Below are positions 10,864-23,300 of a stretch of 64,000 bases of DNA, in pieces. Both the position numbers and the translations under genes were made by a program. Numbering within the stretch: the stretch's first letter is position 1; each line of letters starts with the position of its first letter. Below the pieces are notes generated by a model, which saw nothing but the letters and a program-made list of their open reading frames with translations, was not told where the DNA came from and did not search any database. Where the stretch lies: positions 62,001 to 126,000 of the forward strand of contig JANCRA010000167.1 in the NCBI GenBank assembly GCA_024362935.1. The letters run 5' to 3'. This DNA comes from Setophaga petechia. Its lineage: Eukaryota; Chordata; Aves; Passeriformes; Parulidae.

Positions 10864-12570
10864 AGCACTCTCCAGATGTAACCTCCCTTGGCTTTGCTTG
10901 CACACACATGCTCTCAGCCCTCTCTTTAGACATGGTAATCTGGCTACTTTTTATACTCCCCCCAGCTTGTGCAGCTCTAACCTCTGGGGTCCTTTGTGGC
11001 CCTTTCTTCCCTGCTACCTACCCAAGACATTGGCTGGGCTTAAATTTACACAGTGCTCAAAGATAACTGGGGGTAGATGCAGCTTCTTCCACATAACAGA
11101 ATGGAAATCTCCTTTGGGAGCAGGTTTGGGTAGAAGGGATGGCTGGGAAATAGAAATGCTGGAAATAGGTGCTCTTTTCCTGGCTGAGCAATTTCAGGCT
11201 GGGATATTGCTCTGAGGCTGCCATGGCACTGGACAGAGGGTGTGTGCACAAGAGGAGGATTTTCATTTTGGGGCTGATACAATGACCTAAACCAGGTGCA
11301 CTTAGGAAAGGAATAGTTGTGAGGCTACAGACAGGGCAGTTTGAGAGCTCAGCAGAGGGAAGGAGGTGCCAGCAGCAGAACTGGTAGTTACTGGCAAGTC
11401 AAGAAGAAGGTTTTTCAAATCTTTTAACAGTGTGTATTCTTGTGTAACTCCTCCAGTGAAAGCTGTTTTGATAGTAATCACTGTAATCCAGCTGTGCATC
11501 ACATTATCTGCAGGCAGCAGTGGAGTACAGATACTGATAGAAGGCAAGATTCAGCTGATCAATATACTGCAGAGAAATTGTTTGAGCAAAACTGCATTTC
11601 AATTGATCATCAGACACAAGAATTGCAGAGTAATTAAATATTCTTCCCTCCGTTCCATAAATGTAGTTAAAACTAATTAGGTTCTTGAAATGCAGGCAGT
11701 TTTTTGGCTTGAAAGAATGGGGTGAGCTTCAACTTGGCACATTCTTGTTAATTGGTTTCCAGCAAATCTGGACCTGTTCACCATCTGTTGAAATGAGCCT
11801 GTTGTTTTGGAAGAGGAAGGATAAAGTAAATGCAAGTACAATCATTAACTCAGCAGAACCAAAATGCAAAGTTAATATATTTTAAACTTCTGAGTGTTAA
11901 TTTTATGAGCTAATTATGTGAAAACAAAACAGGATCTCAGGATGGTCATGTAATGCAATAGGAATTAGTATATCGTTAAAGGCTGAGTATTTATTATTTT
12001 ATATAAACATAGCTATAAATATTAATTTCTGTCAAGTAGAGGAGGACACTTTGGTTTCATTCTGCTTTAAGCTTGATGTAAAATGAAGAATTAGATGCAC
12101 TTCTTGCAGGTTGGTGTGGAAAGTTTCCCACTGCCAGATGGGTATTTACTTTTCTAGCATTGTGTTTTCCCAGCAATAACTTGCTGCTAGCCCCAGCCTT
12201 TAATTGCCAAGAGGATGACAAGAAGTGGGTCAGAGAATTGGTTCACTTCATGGAAGTAACTGGTAAATTTAAGCCCTGCATTTCTCTTCATTTCTAGAAG
12301 CCTGAGGCTGCACTCAGGTGCCACACAGGCCTCTTGCCCTCCCCTCTGGTTCTGCATGATGTCCCTGGTCATTGGATGTGCTAACTGTGCAGTCCTGCAG
12401 CTGTAAGGGCAAACCTTGGTTCCTTGGGGTCAGCTCATGTGCTCACTGTTCCATAGGGTGAGAATGCAATTGTAGAAAGAAAACATAAGATGCTTTGTAT
12501 ATTTTGTCTGGTGGGAATCTTACTTCTTAGGAAAAACCCATGGGATAATAAAGTCTTTTACCTCTGATGT
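10864..12570 (+). other. ITM2C: probable ITM2C 3' untranslated region
   Basis: The 1.7 kb after the stop is AT-rich, shows no further ITM2C-like exon and ends near a good polyadenylation signal at 12547. An earlier ATTAAA at 11633-11638 could serve a shorter form. The second copy of the 31-bp direct repeat is at 11040-11070. The extent of the UTR is inferred, not shown. Confidence 0.45.
12547..12552 (+). terminator. ITM2C: candidate ITM2C polyadenylation signal
   Basis: AATAAA is followed within 20-40 bases by GTGTGAAGTGTGTGTTGG, a typical GT-rich downstream element. It is the best such combination on the plus strand between the ITM2C stop and 12.6 kb. Confidence 0.45.
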
Positions 12571-14943
12571 GTGAAGTGTGTGTTGGTCTGCAATGGGAAG
12601 CACGTGCCCTGCACAAAGCTGTGGCTGATGGGAGCAGCAGCTGGGGGGTCCAGCCCAGTGGGATGGATGGATGCTGCAGGGGGGAGGCCCTTCCCAAGGT
12701 GGTGGGAGAGCTGTGGGGATGTGGCTGCCCCGCTGGGGAGCTGCCCATGCCTGCAGGCTCTGAGGGCCCTTCCCTCTGCCATCCCTGGGACACCCAGGGG
12801 CAGCCTGAGTGGGGAAGGTGCCCAGCTGAGGTCTCTGAAGCAGACAGATAGCTCTGCAGCTCGGGTGGCTCATGGGCACTGGATGTTTGTGCTCAGCCCT
12901 GCTTCTCCAGCTGTTTGATTTCTACAGGAAATGTGTCCAACGTGACCTAAGCCTGCAGTTGCCTCCTGGCTGGCTCTGCAGGGCCGGCCTTTGGGGTTTT
13001 TCCTTTCCTCACTACACACAGCAATGGGAGTCCTTTGGTGCCCTCCCAGGCTTTCTCCCCCTGTTTCATCCTTCTGGTTAGAAAGTGTCAGAATATTTTT
13101 CCTGACCTTGACTGTTCCTCTTTCCACAGTTGGTGTCTGGTCAGTCAGGGAGGAAGTTCATGTTTCGCTCGTTACAGTCATTTTTGCTGCATTTTGCATT
13201 TAACTCTTCCCTGCATGGGTGCTTTTTCCATCCTGGGGTTCTGAGGGGAGCTGCACCTTACAGTGACTGTGTTTGCCAAAGCCTCTTCTCCCAGGCTGGC
13301 CCAGCTGGCTCTGCCTGAATGCCCTCTTCTTCCATCAGCTCTGGGCTGAGGAAGCAACTCTGCAGCTCTTTGTGGGAAACCTGAGCCTTCAGACATGCCT
13401 CTGGAAGGCTAAAATGATCCTGAGAATGTGATTGATGCATTCCAATAAATCCAGATAGCAGTGAGTCAGCGACTGAGACTTGTCCACTACAAAAAAAACC
13501 CAGCTTGTTTTGTGAAACTGTGTTTTCCAAATTTCCCTCATGGTTCAGATTTCATTTTCTGAGGTTGCATTTGTTGCCCCTTACTCTTAAGAGAACTTAA
13601 ATCAGTTCTACTTCCTAATCTTACTCACACTCTGGCAGAAGGCTGCTTTATTTGATTGGACAGTGGCACGTATACAAGCTTGGCAATAAAACCTGCTTTA
13701 GGAAGACTGGCAGAGATGCAGTTGAAACCCTAAAATATGGGTCACTGTGATAATGGCTGGCATCTAATATAATTTACTTTCTAATACTTGCATATTGCAG
13801 CAATATGCAGTTTAGCTCTGCCAGACAGTGCACAGTAAGTCAAAGTTGGTCTAGCTCTAGGAACATCCACCTCCAAGCTTTGTTTTGTTGGATTTTTGGG
13901 GGGTTTTTTGTCTTTTTTTTTTTTAAAGAAAAAAGAAGTGCTATAAAATTATTAACTTAGCAGTTGAGGGGTGGTATCTCAGTGTCTCCTATAAAACATA
14001 AATGGATGTTTTATTTTATTTATTTTTAAATATTTATTTATATTTATTTTTAATTTCTTATATTATTTATTTATATTATTTATTTCATTTTATTTAATTC
14101 AAGCTCTCTGCAGTTGCATTTACAGTCCAGTCCCATCCTGTGCTGTGCAGCCCTTTGGGATCTCTGCAGCCTTGGGACAAGGAGTGTCCAGGCCCTGATG
14201 GAGAATGAAGGACCTGGCTTTGCACCAGCACGATGGAGAGCCCATTTTGGTGGGTGCATCCTGCTCCTGTGTCCCACCAGGATCTGGGCAGGCAGCAGCT
14301 GCCAGATGTCCCTGCTGGGGATGGGCTCCAGCCCAACAGGACCAGCTCTCTGTGTGTTATGAAGGAAAGCCTGTTCTCTCTCCTGTTCATGCTCATCCAT
14401 GTGCCTTAGGATGTGCAGGTTGTTCCCAAAGCATTTTTGCTGCTCTCATTCTGAATCCCACGTGGAATGTTATAAGAACAAGTACTGTGGGTGCTGTCAC
14501 AGCTTCCCAGAGAGAAAAAGGCATGTTTGGACAGCTATGTGATAGACAAAAATAGCTTCCCAGGCCACAGGTAAATGCCTGTTTCTTGCTCTTTTGGCAA
14601 GTACAATTCCTGATGTCCCAGTGAAATCATTGAGGTGCTGCAGCTCCATCTCAGGGAATGTTTTCTGGGTTAAATGAACAAAAAGCAGAGTGTGAGGGAA
14701 CAGAGGCTCTAATATGGGTTGAGCTTTAGTGAATGTTTCCAGCTAAAAAAAGTAATAGTATAAAAAGGAGTGGAAACAGCCAAACTTCCTGATGTTAAGC
14801 TGAAGCATTTGTTTTGACATTTTAGTAATTAAATTATTATTTCTTGTTTGAAAACAAATTTTATCCAAAAATGCTGAATTAAAATGGTGAAGCAGCATGT
14901 GAATAAATGAAACACTGCTCATTTTGTGTTAAAAGAAACATTT
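12571..14943. other. intergenic spacer
   Basis: No gene was recognised. Features are a T-rich run near 13890-13925 and a TTTA-rich low-complexity stretch at about 14010-14098. The rest is unique-looking sequence with short chance frames only. Confidence 0.6.
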
Positions 14944-14989
14944 AAGTTGACCAAAATGTCTACAAAACAGTAGACATTTTGGTCAACTT
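14944..14989. repeat. perfect inverted repeat (20-bp arms, 6-nt loop)
   Basis: The left arm (14944-14963, beginning AAGTTGACCAAAATG) is the exact reverse complement of the right arm (14970-14989, ending TTTTGGTCAACTT). The loop is AAAACA. The match stops abruptly on both sides. No gene frame or transposon ends surround it. A 20-of-20 match is unlikely by chance and suggests a recent template-switch event or a hairpin-forming element. Confidence 0.95.
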
Positions 14990-17676
14990 GCCAGCACGGC
15001 CCTGTGAGACTGGGAAGAGAACTGGAGCTTGAAGCAGCGTTTGCACCATCCAGCTTGTCATATTTAATTTAGGATCTTTGTTTCTGGAGAGTAAGGACAT
15101 CTCCTAGAGGATGCCTTTGCCCAGTTGATGAGTTCCTGCATATCTGAGTCTCTTTAGTCAGACAGTGTGAACACCCTTGTGTGTCAGATACTTCTGATGA
15201 GTGGCATTTTTTGGCACACAACTGACTTTAGGACAGGGTGACACTCACTGGCTTTGCTGTTCCTGGCTGCTGTGTGCATGACCCCGTGTGTTTCTCTGCT
15301 TCCTCAGGAGCTCAGCTGGCTCTGGCTTGCTGTGTCTGCAGGTAAGGAGGGGAGTGCTGAGCAGAAATGGTTGTCCCTCTGTGGCTCCTGCTTTTGGTGT
15401 CTATTGCATGAAAGGAAAATCTCTTGATTTAGGTTGGAGTTACCTCCACAGCAGTTTCAGCTGATCACTGTGACCTTGCCCATCATCTCCTTTCATGTAT
15501 CATCTCCCTTTCCATGGGTGCTCCCAGGTGGATCTCACAGGGCAGACCCAGTTCAGGGGAAGGAGCAGACCTGGGTGGTGCAGCACATCCCAGAGCCTCA
15601 GCCCCTGCCCTGAGCCCATCTGCCACTGGCTGATGTCCTGTGGAGGCAGCAGGAGGCTGCTGCAGAGGTGCCACAACCTGCAGGGCAGCCTTGGCACCGG
15701 GGCTGACCGTACAGGCTGGGGCACCGCCGGTGTTGGCAGCTCACATCAGAGGAGGGGCTGGAGCTGCTGCAGGAAGAGCACAGGGGCTGCTCATCAATTA
15801 ACTCCTTCTCTCTTATTAAAATCTTTGAAGAAGTGGGTGGGCTGAAGAATCAAGAATCAACTGTCTCCTCAAGTTTGCTGAGAAAATTTGCTCTGGGAAT
15901 ATTATTATTCATGCTGGATATGGAAGGTGTTTGTGCCAGCTCTAATTAACTGTTCTCACTAGCACAAAGATGTTCTCCAGTGAAAGCCAGTGTGTTACTC
16001 TACTGATTTGGATTAATTAATGTGAAAAGGCCAAGTATATAATTTCGTACTTGAACTTTTAGATCTGTATTTGAATTGAAATCACATTATGCAGTGATTG
16101 AATATTCTCCTGGTCTGACTGGGGAAGAAGTTTCCAAAAAGAAGGCAACTTTATGTCGAAGAAAACCTCTGAAATTAAAATTTGTTTCCTTTTCAAGAGG
16201 TTTTTCTGGAATGTCATTCTGTTTCCCCAATTGTTATTCATGGAGTAACTTGTTCTCTCTGAAGTAAGAGGAAAGGCTTTGGGTCAGGCCCCAACTCATT
16301 TCTGCCCCTTTTCAGATGGTCATTATGTGCTTGCCACTGCCAGAACGACAGTCAATCCCCTATGTCATTCTCCCTTCTCTGAAAATTGTTGCAAGTAAAA
16401 CTCAGAGAAGCATCTGTAAGCTGACTTGCTCTGGTACTGTGGATACCCAGAGCTAGTGTCAGCAGGGTCATCAGAGCAATACCTTCTGCAGAGGTTTTGG
16501 GAGCTGCAGCTGTCCCTGGCCCTTGGGTACCTTCTCCTGCAGTGTGCCTGGGTCTGGTGGCACTGAGGAGGCCTGGGAAGCACCTGTGGGCAAGTGGGCA
16601 GTGGCACTTTGTGCTCTGCAATGCACAAAGAAATTTGGCAAGCTGGATTTGGAAAATGAAGGATTTACAGCTCAGTGGTTTTGAATGTACAGGAGTCTTT
16701 GTGGCAATTAAACCAGCAGCACCATGTTAATGGCCTCTGGGGGGTGTGTAGGAAAATACAGGCCAATGCAGTTACCCCTTGGAGAAAGGCTTGACTCTGA
16801 CACAACTGGGGGTTTAGGTTTTAAGGACTGCAAGTAGTAACGTGAGGCAGCGTTTTATGACTTGACTGAGTTCAGCTTGGTCTCCAAATTACACTGATCG
16901 TTTTGTAGGTCAAATATTTGGGAGCAGCTTAGTAAACTGCTGCATTTTTGTTATACAAGCTAAGAATAAACACAGAAGGTCACTGCATAAACATCCAGGA
17001 AAAAATAAAAGCTGAGGATGGAGCAGACCATGCACAGACACCCACATCTACAGGCTGGGTTTGCACGGCCATCTGCAGCCCCAGCTTGTGGGACGGGGAG
17101 CAGGGGAGGCTGTGTGGGCTGGCAGCCCCATGTTCCAGGTTGTGCTGCTGATTGCTTTTGGGTTTGTAATGACTTCAGCAAGACCTGGAGTGAGATAGGG
17201 CTGTCAGACCAGCTGTGGGGACAGGGAGCAGGAGGGGGGCTCAGTGTGCGGGCTGGATGCTGACTCCAAATTTCTGAAAGCACTCCCCATCCCTGGCCTT
17301 CTCCAGTGCTCCTGAGGAGTCCCTGGATTCTAAGGAGCTTTATACATATCCCAGATGGCCCTTTGGCTGTGGCACAGTCTGCACACACTTGCCATGGGGC
17401 ACACACCCAGAAGGGCTGCAGCAGCACCTGCCTCTGAGGCTGCTCACTGAGGCACAAGAGGCTAACACAACATCCTCCTTAAAAACCAACAGCACGCCCA
17501 ATTATTGAGCAATGCTGAAAAGATCCGGTGAATGTGACAGACAATGCATGGCAGGTCGTGAATGTGGCTGGGAACAGCAAACAGGTGATTTCCCACCCCA
17601 CTGCTGGCAGGAACTGTTTAAACGTGCTTCGTTTCCCTTTGTGGGCAGGGTGGTTGTGAAACTGTGCCTCAGGTCA
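14990..17676. other. intergenic spacer
   Basis: About 2.7 kb with no gene, array or mobile element that I could recognise. The open frames are short and show no protein-family resemblance. Confidence 0.55.
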
Positions 17677-17704
17677 GGGTCTGGGTCTGGGTCTGGGTCA
17701 GGGG
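17677..17704 (+). other. G-quadruplex motif in a GGGTCT hexamer run
   Basis: Five runs of three or more G are separated by three bases each (GGGTCTGGGTCTGGG and onward), which fits the canonical quadruplex pattern on the plus strand. It sits about 30-50 bases before the 27-bp array. Confidence 0.85.
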
Positions 17705-17730
17705 AAATGAGGTTAGCCCCAGGCAGGGAG

Positions 17731-18108
17731 CTGCTTGGATGGCCAGGGCAATGAGAGCTCTTTGGATGGCCTGGCTGCTTGGATGGCCAGGAGAATGGCA
17801 GGTGTTTGGATCTCCAGGAGAATGGGAGCTGCTGGAATGGTAAGGAGAATGGGAGCTGTTTGGATGGCCAGGAGAATGGGAGCTGTTTGGATCTCCAGGA
17901 GAATGGGAGCTGCTTGGATGGCCAGGAGAGTGGGAGCTGCTTGGATGTCCAGGGGAATGGGAGCTCTTTGGATCTCCAGGAGAATGGGAGCTGCTTGGAT
18001 GTCCAGAGGAATGGGAGCTGCTTGGATGTCCAGAGGAATGGGAGCTCTTTGGATGGCCAGGAGAATGGGAGCTGTTTGGATGGCCAGGGGAATGGCAGCC
18101 ATTCTGGA
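17731..18108. repeat. 27-bp minisatellite, about 14 copies
   Basis: The unit is about 27 bp and consists of GAGCTGCTTGGATGGCCAGG followed by AGAATGG. Variants carry GATCTCC or GATGTCC in place of GATGGCC and TTT in place of CTT. Nine-codon periodicity gives spurious repetitive proteins on both strands. Confidence 0.93.
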
Positions 18109-19339
18109 GCACATTTGCCTTTGTCATGTGGAATGGTGATTGTTGGGAATGAGCACTGAGCTCCATCGCGAGCCCCAGGCCTTGGCTGTCTCTGTGCTAC
18201 CTCCCCGGCCTGCCAGCCACAGACACTGCTCTAAGTAGGTCCTTATCAAGCTCTCAGTTGTATTTTGGGGACAGCTGCCTGTTTGAAGGGTCACAGCTGT
18301 CAGTCTTGCCTCGGGTCGAGCCCAGGACTTGGGAAGGAAATGAGGGCCATTTAAGCATATTCTGTCGGCTGCCCTATTTTGGTCTTAGTTCCCCATTCAG
18401 TTGAAGACATCCAGATTCCCAGAACTGCAAGGAGGGGCTCCTGTCTTGGCAGCAGCAGGCTGGGGAAAAGAATTGCCTGATCAAAGTGCTTTGAGAAGCA
18501 TTTTGCTGTATTTGGAAAGGAGGTGCTTAGAACTGACACTCATCCCCCTCTCCAAGACAAATGAATGCTGCAGAAGTACAGACAGTTGCAACATAGCTTG
18601 AGCCCCTCAGAAGCATGAAGCAGGTTTGCATTAATCCTTTTGGACCTTTTCTTTCTGTGCTTTATAACAGCTTTAAAAAAAGTTTAAATTAAGATGTCAT
18701 GGATAGAAATGCTCGCTCTTTCTCCCTGACCTAGTATTTTAGTGTTAGCCCTTGAAATGCATGAGCCAGCAATAAGCAAACTCAAACCAAGTTGCTTTCA
18801 TAACAGCAGCTACCAAATATCAAATGGCTGGCTGAAATGTTAAGTGGGAAGAGGAAAGCATGTCAGTTCTCTAAAAAGGTTTGCAAAGGAAATGCACTTT
18901 GCTTCCATTCAGTACTTTTGACGAAGTTGCTTAATTGCCCTAAAAGGTAAATATTTGATATCAATCTCCTTGACAATTTGAGTTCATCTGCTGTAGCTGT
19001 TCCTGAAGCGTTGCCTCTGCCAGAGCAGCGTGTTGTGCTCGTCCATACAGGGAGCTGGTGGGGCTTTACATCTTCAGTTTGCCTCTTTCCCTGGATTTTT
19101 CATTAACAGCCACTGTTCTTACACTCTGCTGGAACGGCAGCACAGTGCAGGGCTGTGTGCAGGAGCTGTAAAACTGATTCAGGCCTTCTAATATTTGTGC
19201 GTGTCAGCCCGTTCAGCTGTGTGCTGTGACACGTATGGGCTGGGTAATCCTAGCCCCACACAGCTGTGGGGTATCCTGGCACTGCTTACATCCCCCTGCA
19301 TGGCCAAAACCAGTGGTTTTACTGGCGAGGAGAGGGTCC
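18109..19339. other. intergenic spacer
   Basis: No gene, array or mobile element was recognised in this 1.2 kb. Confidence 0.55.
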
Positions 19340-19780
19340 TGTGTCTGCTTGATGCCTTGGGGGGGCAACCTAGAACAGAGGCTAGACAAGACTCAGAGAA
19401 TAAAGTGGGTATTTATTGAAGGCTTTCAATAGATACCCTGGGCAGTGCAAAAGCCTCCCAGAGGTTACACCCAAGCTGGACAATGGGCACCAGTTTTTCA
19501 GACAATTATAAATTTTGTCCATTTACATATCAGGGGTTAATCCTCCAATTACATCTTTAGCTAATGAAGTCATTTACCCCCAGTTTTCTCCCCTGAATAA
19601 CTTTTGTTTATACTTTTCAGGGCCTGAGGCTGTAGGGTGTCCTTGGGTTCCAGGCCCAGTGGGATTGTTTTCTCTGACCAAAATGTGAAGAGAGTAGTTA
19701 ACACTTTATATGATGTTTAGAGTGATGCACTGATGCAGCACAGGATTTGAAAATATAAAGGCTAAAATTTTAAGGAATCA
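19340..19780. mobile_element. LTR-like interspersed repeat (songbird type)
   Basis: The words CTAGAACAGAGGCTAGACAA, GAATAAAGTGGGTATTTATT, CCATTTACATAT and GGCTAAAATTTTAAGG occur in this order in a repeat that I recall as abundant in passerines. Boundaries are approximate and the strand is not resolved. A 60-bp tandem array starts about 100 bases downstream. Confidence 0.5.
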
Positions 19781-19881
19781 TGCTGCCGGCTCCTGAGGCC
19801 ATGCTGACTGCTGCCATGGTGGCTCCAGGCCTCCTCAGCCAGCGGGGCCCAGGCCTGCCCAGCCCCTGTGCCAGAGAGGCT

Positions 19882-20373
19882 GCTGCTGGAATTACCACTG
19901 TGATATCTCCTCAAGGGACCCCTCATGGTGGGTTTTGTGGCTCTGCTGGAATTATCATGGTGTTATATCCTCAAGGGACCCCTCATGGCGGGTTTTTTGG
20001 CCTTGTTGGCATTACCATGGTGTTATCTCCTCAAGGGACCCCTCATGGCAGGTTTTGTGGCTCTGCTGGCATTACCATGGTGTTATCTCACCAAGGGACC
20101 CCCTCATCATGGGTTTTGTGGCCCTGCTGCAATTACCATGGTGTTATCTCCTCAAGGGACCCCTCATGGTGGGTTTTGTGGCCCTGCTGGCATTACCATG
20201 GTGTTATCCCATCAAGGGACCCCTCATGGTGGGTTTTGTGGCCTTGCTGGAATTACCATGGTGTTATCCCATCAAGGGACCCCTCATGGCGGGTTTTGTG
20301 GCCCTGCTGGCATTACCATGGTGTTATCCCATGAAGGGACCCCATCATCATGGGTTTTGTGGCCCTGCTGCTG
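19882..20373. repeat. 60-bp tandem array, about 8 copies
   Basis: Each unit contains GGGACCCCTCATGG, GGGTTTTGTGGC, CTGCTGGCATTACCATGG and TGTTATCTCCTCAA. Copies differ at a handful of sites and two have a one-base insertion (CCCCTCATCATGG). Three plus-strand frames stay open through the array because 60 is divisible by three. No homology to a real protein is seen. Confidence 0.94.
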
Positions 20374-23300
20374 CCACTTGCCCCAGCTGGGCCATGGAGG
20401 TGCTGGGTGGTGGCCAAGGGTGACCTGCATGTCCTCCCTCCTTCACATGGGGACTTGTTCTCACTTGTGGCCGTGTGCTGGCACTCACCCAAACACACAG
20501 GAAGTGTCAAAAGCTTAAATTAATATTTTAATGTCCAAACCCATGGTTTTCCCTCACAGAGATGAGGCACCAGAGGCTACACTATGTCTCCAGAGCTGTG
20601 TTTCTGTGCAAAATCCTCCCTGGGCACAGGGGGTGTTTAAAAGGAACACTGCTTTTCTGACCAAAACTGTTCCTGAATTTGGCAAATGGCTTTGAGGGGA
20701 AAGAAGTTCAATATCTTTTGCTGTCCAGCAGCTGGGAGTGTCCTCATGGTCCCCTGGGCTCCTGGGTCACTGCAAAACAGGACCCTGGGACACTTTGTGG
20801 AGGCAGAATCCTGCATGTGGCAGTGCATTTAGGAAAGTATTTGAGGGTGGTTTGTTTTCTTGGTTTTGTTTTGTTTGGTTTTGTTTTTAAAATGTTGTTT
20901 TGGTTTGTTTTTCAAACCAAACAAACAGCTGTTTGTGATGCCCCACCCTTAAGGGGAAGGTGCACCTTTAGGGTGGGCTGTCAGACCACAGTGACAGGAG
21001 CAGGAGAAAAGGCTGAGGCTGCAGACAGAACTGAGGGATGTGCGGCACCACGAAGGGTGGCCCTGTAATTGCTTTGTCATTTCAAAAAATGTGCTAAAAG
21101 TGACTGGCATGGTTGGAGTCAAATGCTGGGCAGCAGTGAGCCCTTCATGTGTTGGATGTGATGTGCTCTTGGTGTGCTCTGGTGTCAGTGGAGCAAGAAA
21201 TCAAAAACAAACCAAACCAAAATGCAAACAAACAAACAAAAATATGTCTTCTATCACTAAGGCTTAGCATGGAAAAAATTGCAAGCAATACATGAATTAT
21301 TGTGATTTATTCTAAGAACTATCACTGCATATACATTTTCGTGGCATTTTTCCTCTGTGACAGTTGAGGACTGGAGTTTTCCCCAGGGATGTAGCAGTGC
21401 TGCAGGTGTCAGCCCTTGCTGTCCCACTGTTGTCAGCTCTCTGTGCCTGGGGGCTCCCTCAGCCCTCCCCTGTCTCCCACCACCCCCTTTCCTGGCACTC
21501 ACTCACCTTGAGCCCAGGGTGCTGCTGCCAAGATCTTCCAAAGGAGCCCCTTTCACAGCCAGAGCCTGCCAAGGAGACCTGTTGGCATTGCCACCCTTCT
21601 GCTTTTAATGGCATTTTTCTTTCCTCCTTTTTTTTTTTTTTTTTTTCTTATTCTTTCTTCCTCCTTTAGAAGTTGGGTAACAGATGCTGAAATGTGTTCC
21701 CATCTGAGGGTGTCAATAGGCTCTAGGTGACAAAAACAAAGTTAAAGCAAATTGGACACTTGTTTTTGGTTGCATCTATTAACTCCCACCCAGGGATGCA
21801 AAAGGAAATACAAAACTCCTCTGAAATCTTTTTAATAGTTTAAGGAGCAGCTGATACATCCTAAAAATCTTCAGACCATAAGGATTCTGTTGCTTTGTCT
21901 GACTTTTCGTTACTTGTCCTTCACTGCTCTTCCTAGTGAATGCTATTTGCATGAAAATGGGACCTTTTGTTTCTGAAGAGCTGATCCATCCCTGCTACTT
22001 ATTCCTCATTTGGACATTGACCATCGGAGCCTGAGTCTGCCCAGAGAGTACAATAAACTCAGATCCTGTAGACTCTAATCCTCTGGGACACTGGGCTCAC
22101 TTCCACAGCCTCTGACTGTGCTAGAAAGGGTTTCTCACTTCAGGTGGATTAAGTATGCAGCAGAGGCTGAGCGAACGTGGCTGTAATGGAGAGTGGGGTG
22201 GACTAATATCACAAGTGTAAGTTCCATCAGTGGAAGTTATACCCCTCTCACAGGAATTTCCCCAGGGTCCTTCAAGGGCCAAATGTAGCAGTTAAAGATA
22301 TGAAATTTTCATGTGTTGTTTCCAGCTGTGTTTGAAACCCCACTCTTTCCCTGGGGGCTGAGAATCCTGGAGCTGCAGGCCCTGATCTCTGTCCCTTTGT
22401 TCCACTGGGCCACCTGCAATGCAGCTCCATGGCTGGCTTGTCACTTGCACTTGGCTTGTGCTGCTGCTTCATCTTCTTTGATTGGAGAAACTTGTCTGGT
22501 GGTTCTTTGTGCTGTCTTCATTAACCCTCAAAACATCACCAGACTTCCAGCTGTCCTTGAGCTGGAAGGAAAAGTCCTTCCTTCTTCTTGGCTCCCTGAC
22601 AGAAAGACATTCAAACTTTTCTGTTTTGATATTCTGTATACAACCAAGAAAATAGTATTTTGTATCCTGAGCAATTTTGCCAAAACTTTGATAAGAGAGA
22701 TTGTTACCTATGTGGTTTTCTTTGCATCTGAGTTTTAAGGACATGAGGTGGGAGCTGGATTGTAAACCTGTGATGTGACTAGGGAGAATGGTAGGAATGA
22801 AATTCTTGGGCATGTGCAGGGGAGTTCTAGAAAAACAAATGCTTCATCTAATGCAAACAGAATAGTTTTCAGTATGGGAGTCTGGCTGCTGTGGTGTTCA
22901 AGTTAAACAATCTGATAGCCTGAGAGTTAGAATGGGTGTATTTACCCACAGGATTGGATTTTTGATTGGCAAAAAGTGGGAGAGAGATTTGGGCCATCTT
23001 CTAAAGATGTTTTGTGACAGGCGTATGTGGGCATCCCAAGGCAAGTGACACAGGCTAATTTGAGAGAGCAATAACCCATAATAGTGTAGAGCATAAAAAA
23101 TATCTGAATGGGTGATAATGTGCAGAAATGAAAGCTGGGATAAGAGTCAGTGATGCTGCTTGGCTTGTGCCCTGTTGCTCCAAACCAAGGCAACATATTC
23201 CAGCCTCAGTATTTTGTGTTCCAAAGGAGAGGGGCATTAAAGATCTCACTGTTGCTGCTGAGTGTGTTGGGCTTTTTCTTACTCATGAAGTGGGTTCCAA

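Noticed and set aside
19780..20518. Repetitive proteins in three plus-strand frames
   Set aside because: All come from the 60-bp array. The translated repeats have no family resemblance and no splice or start context.
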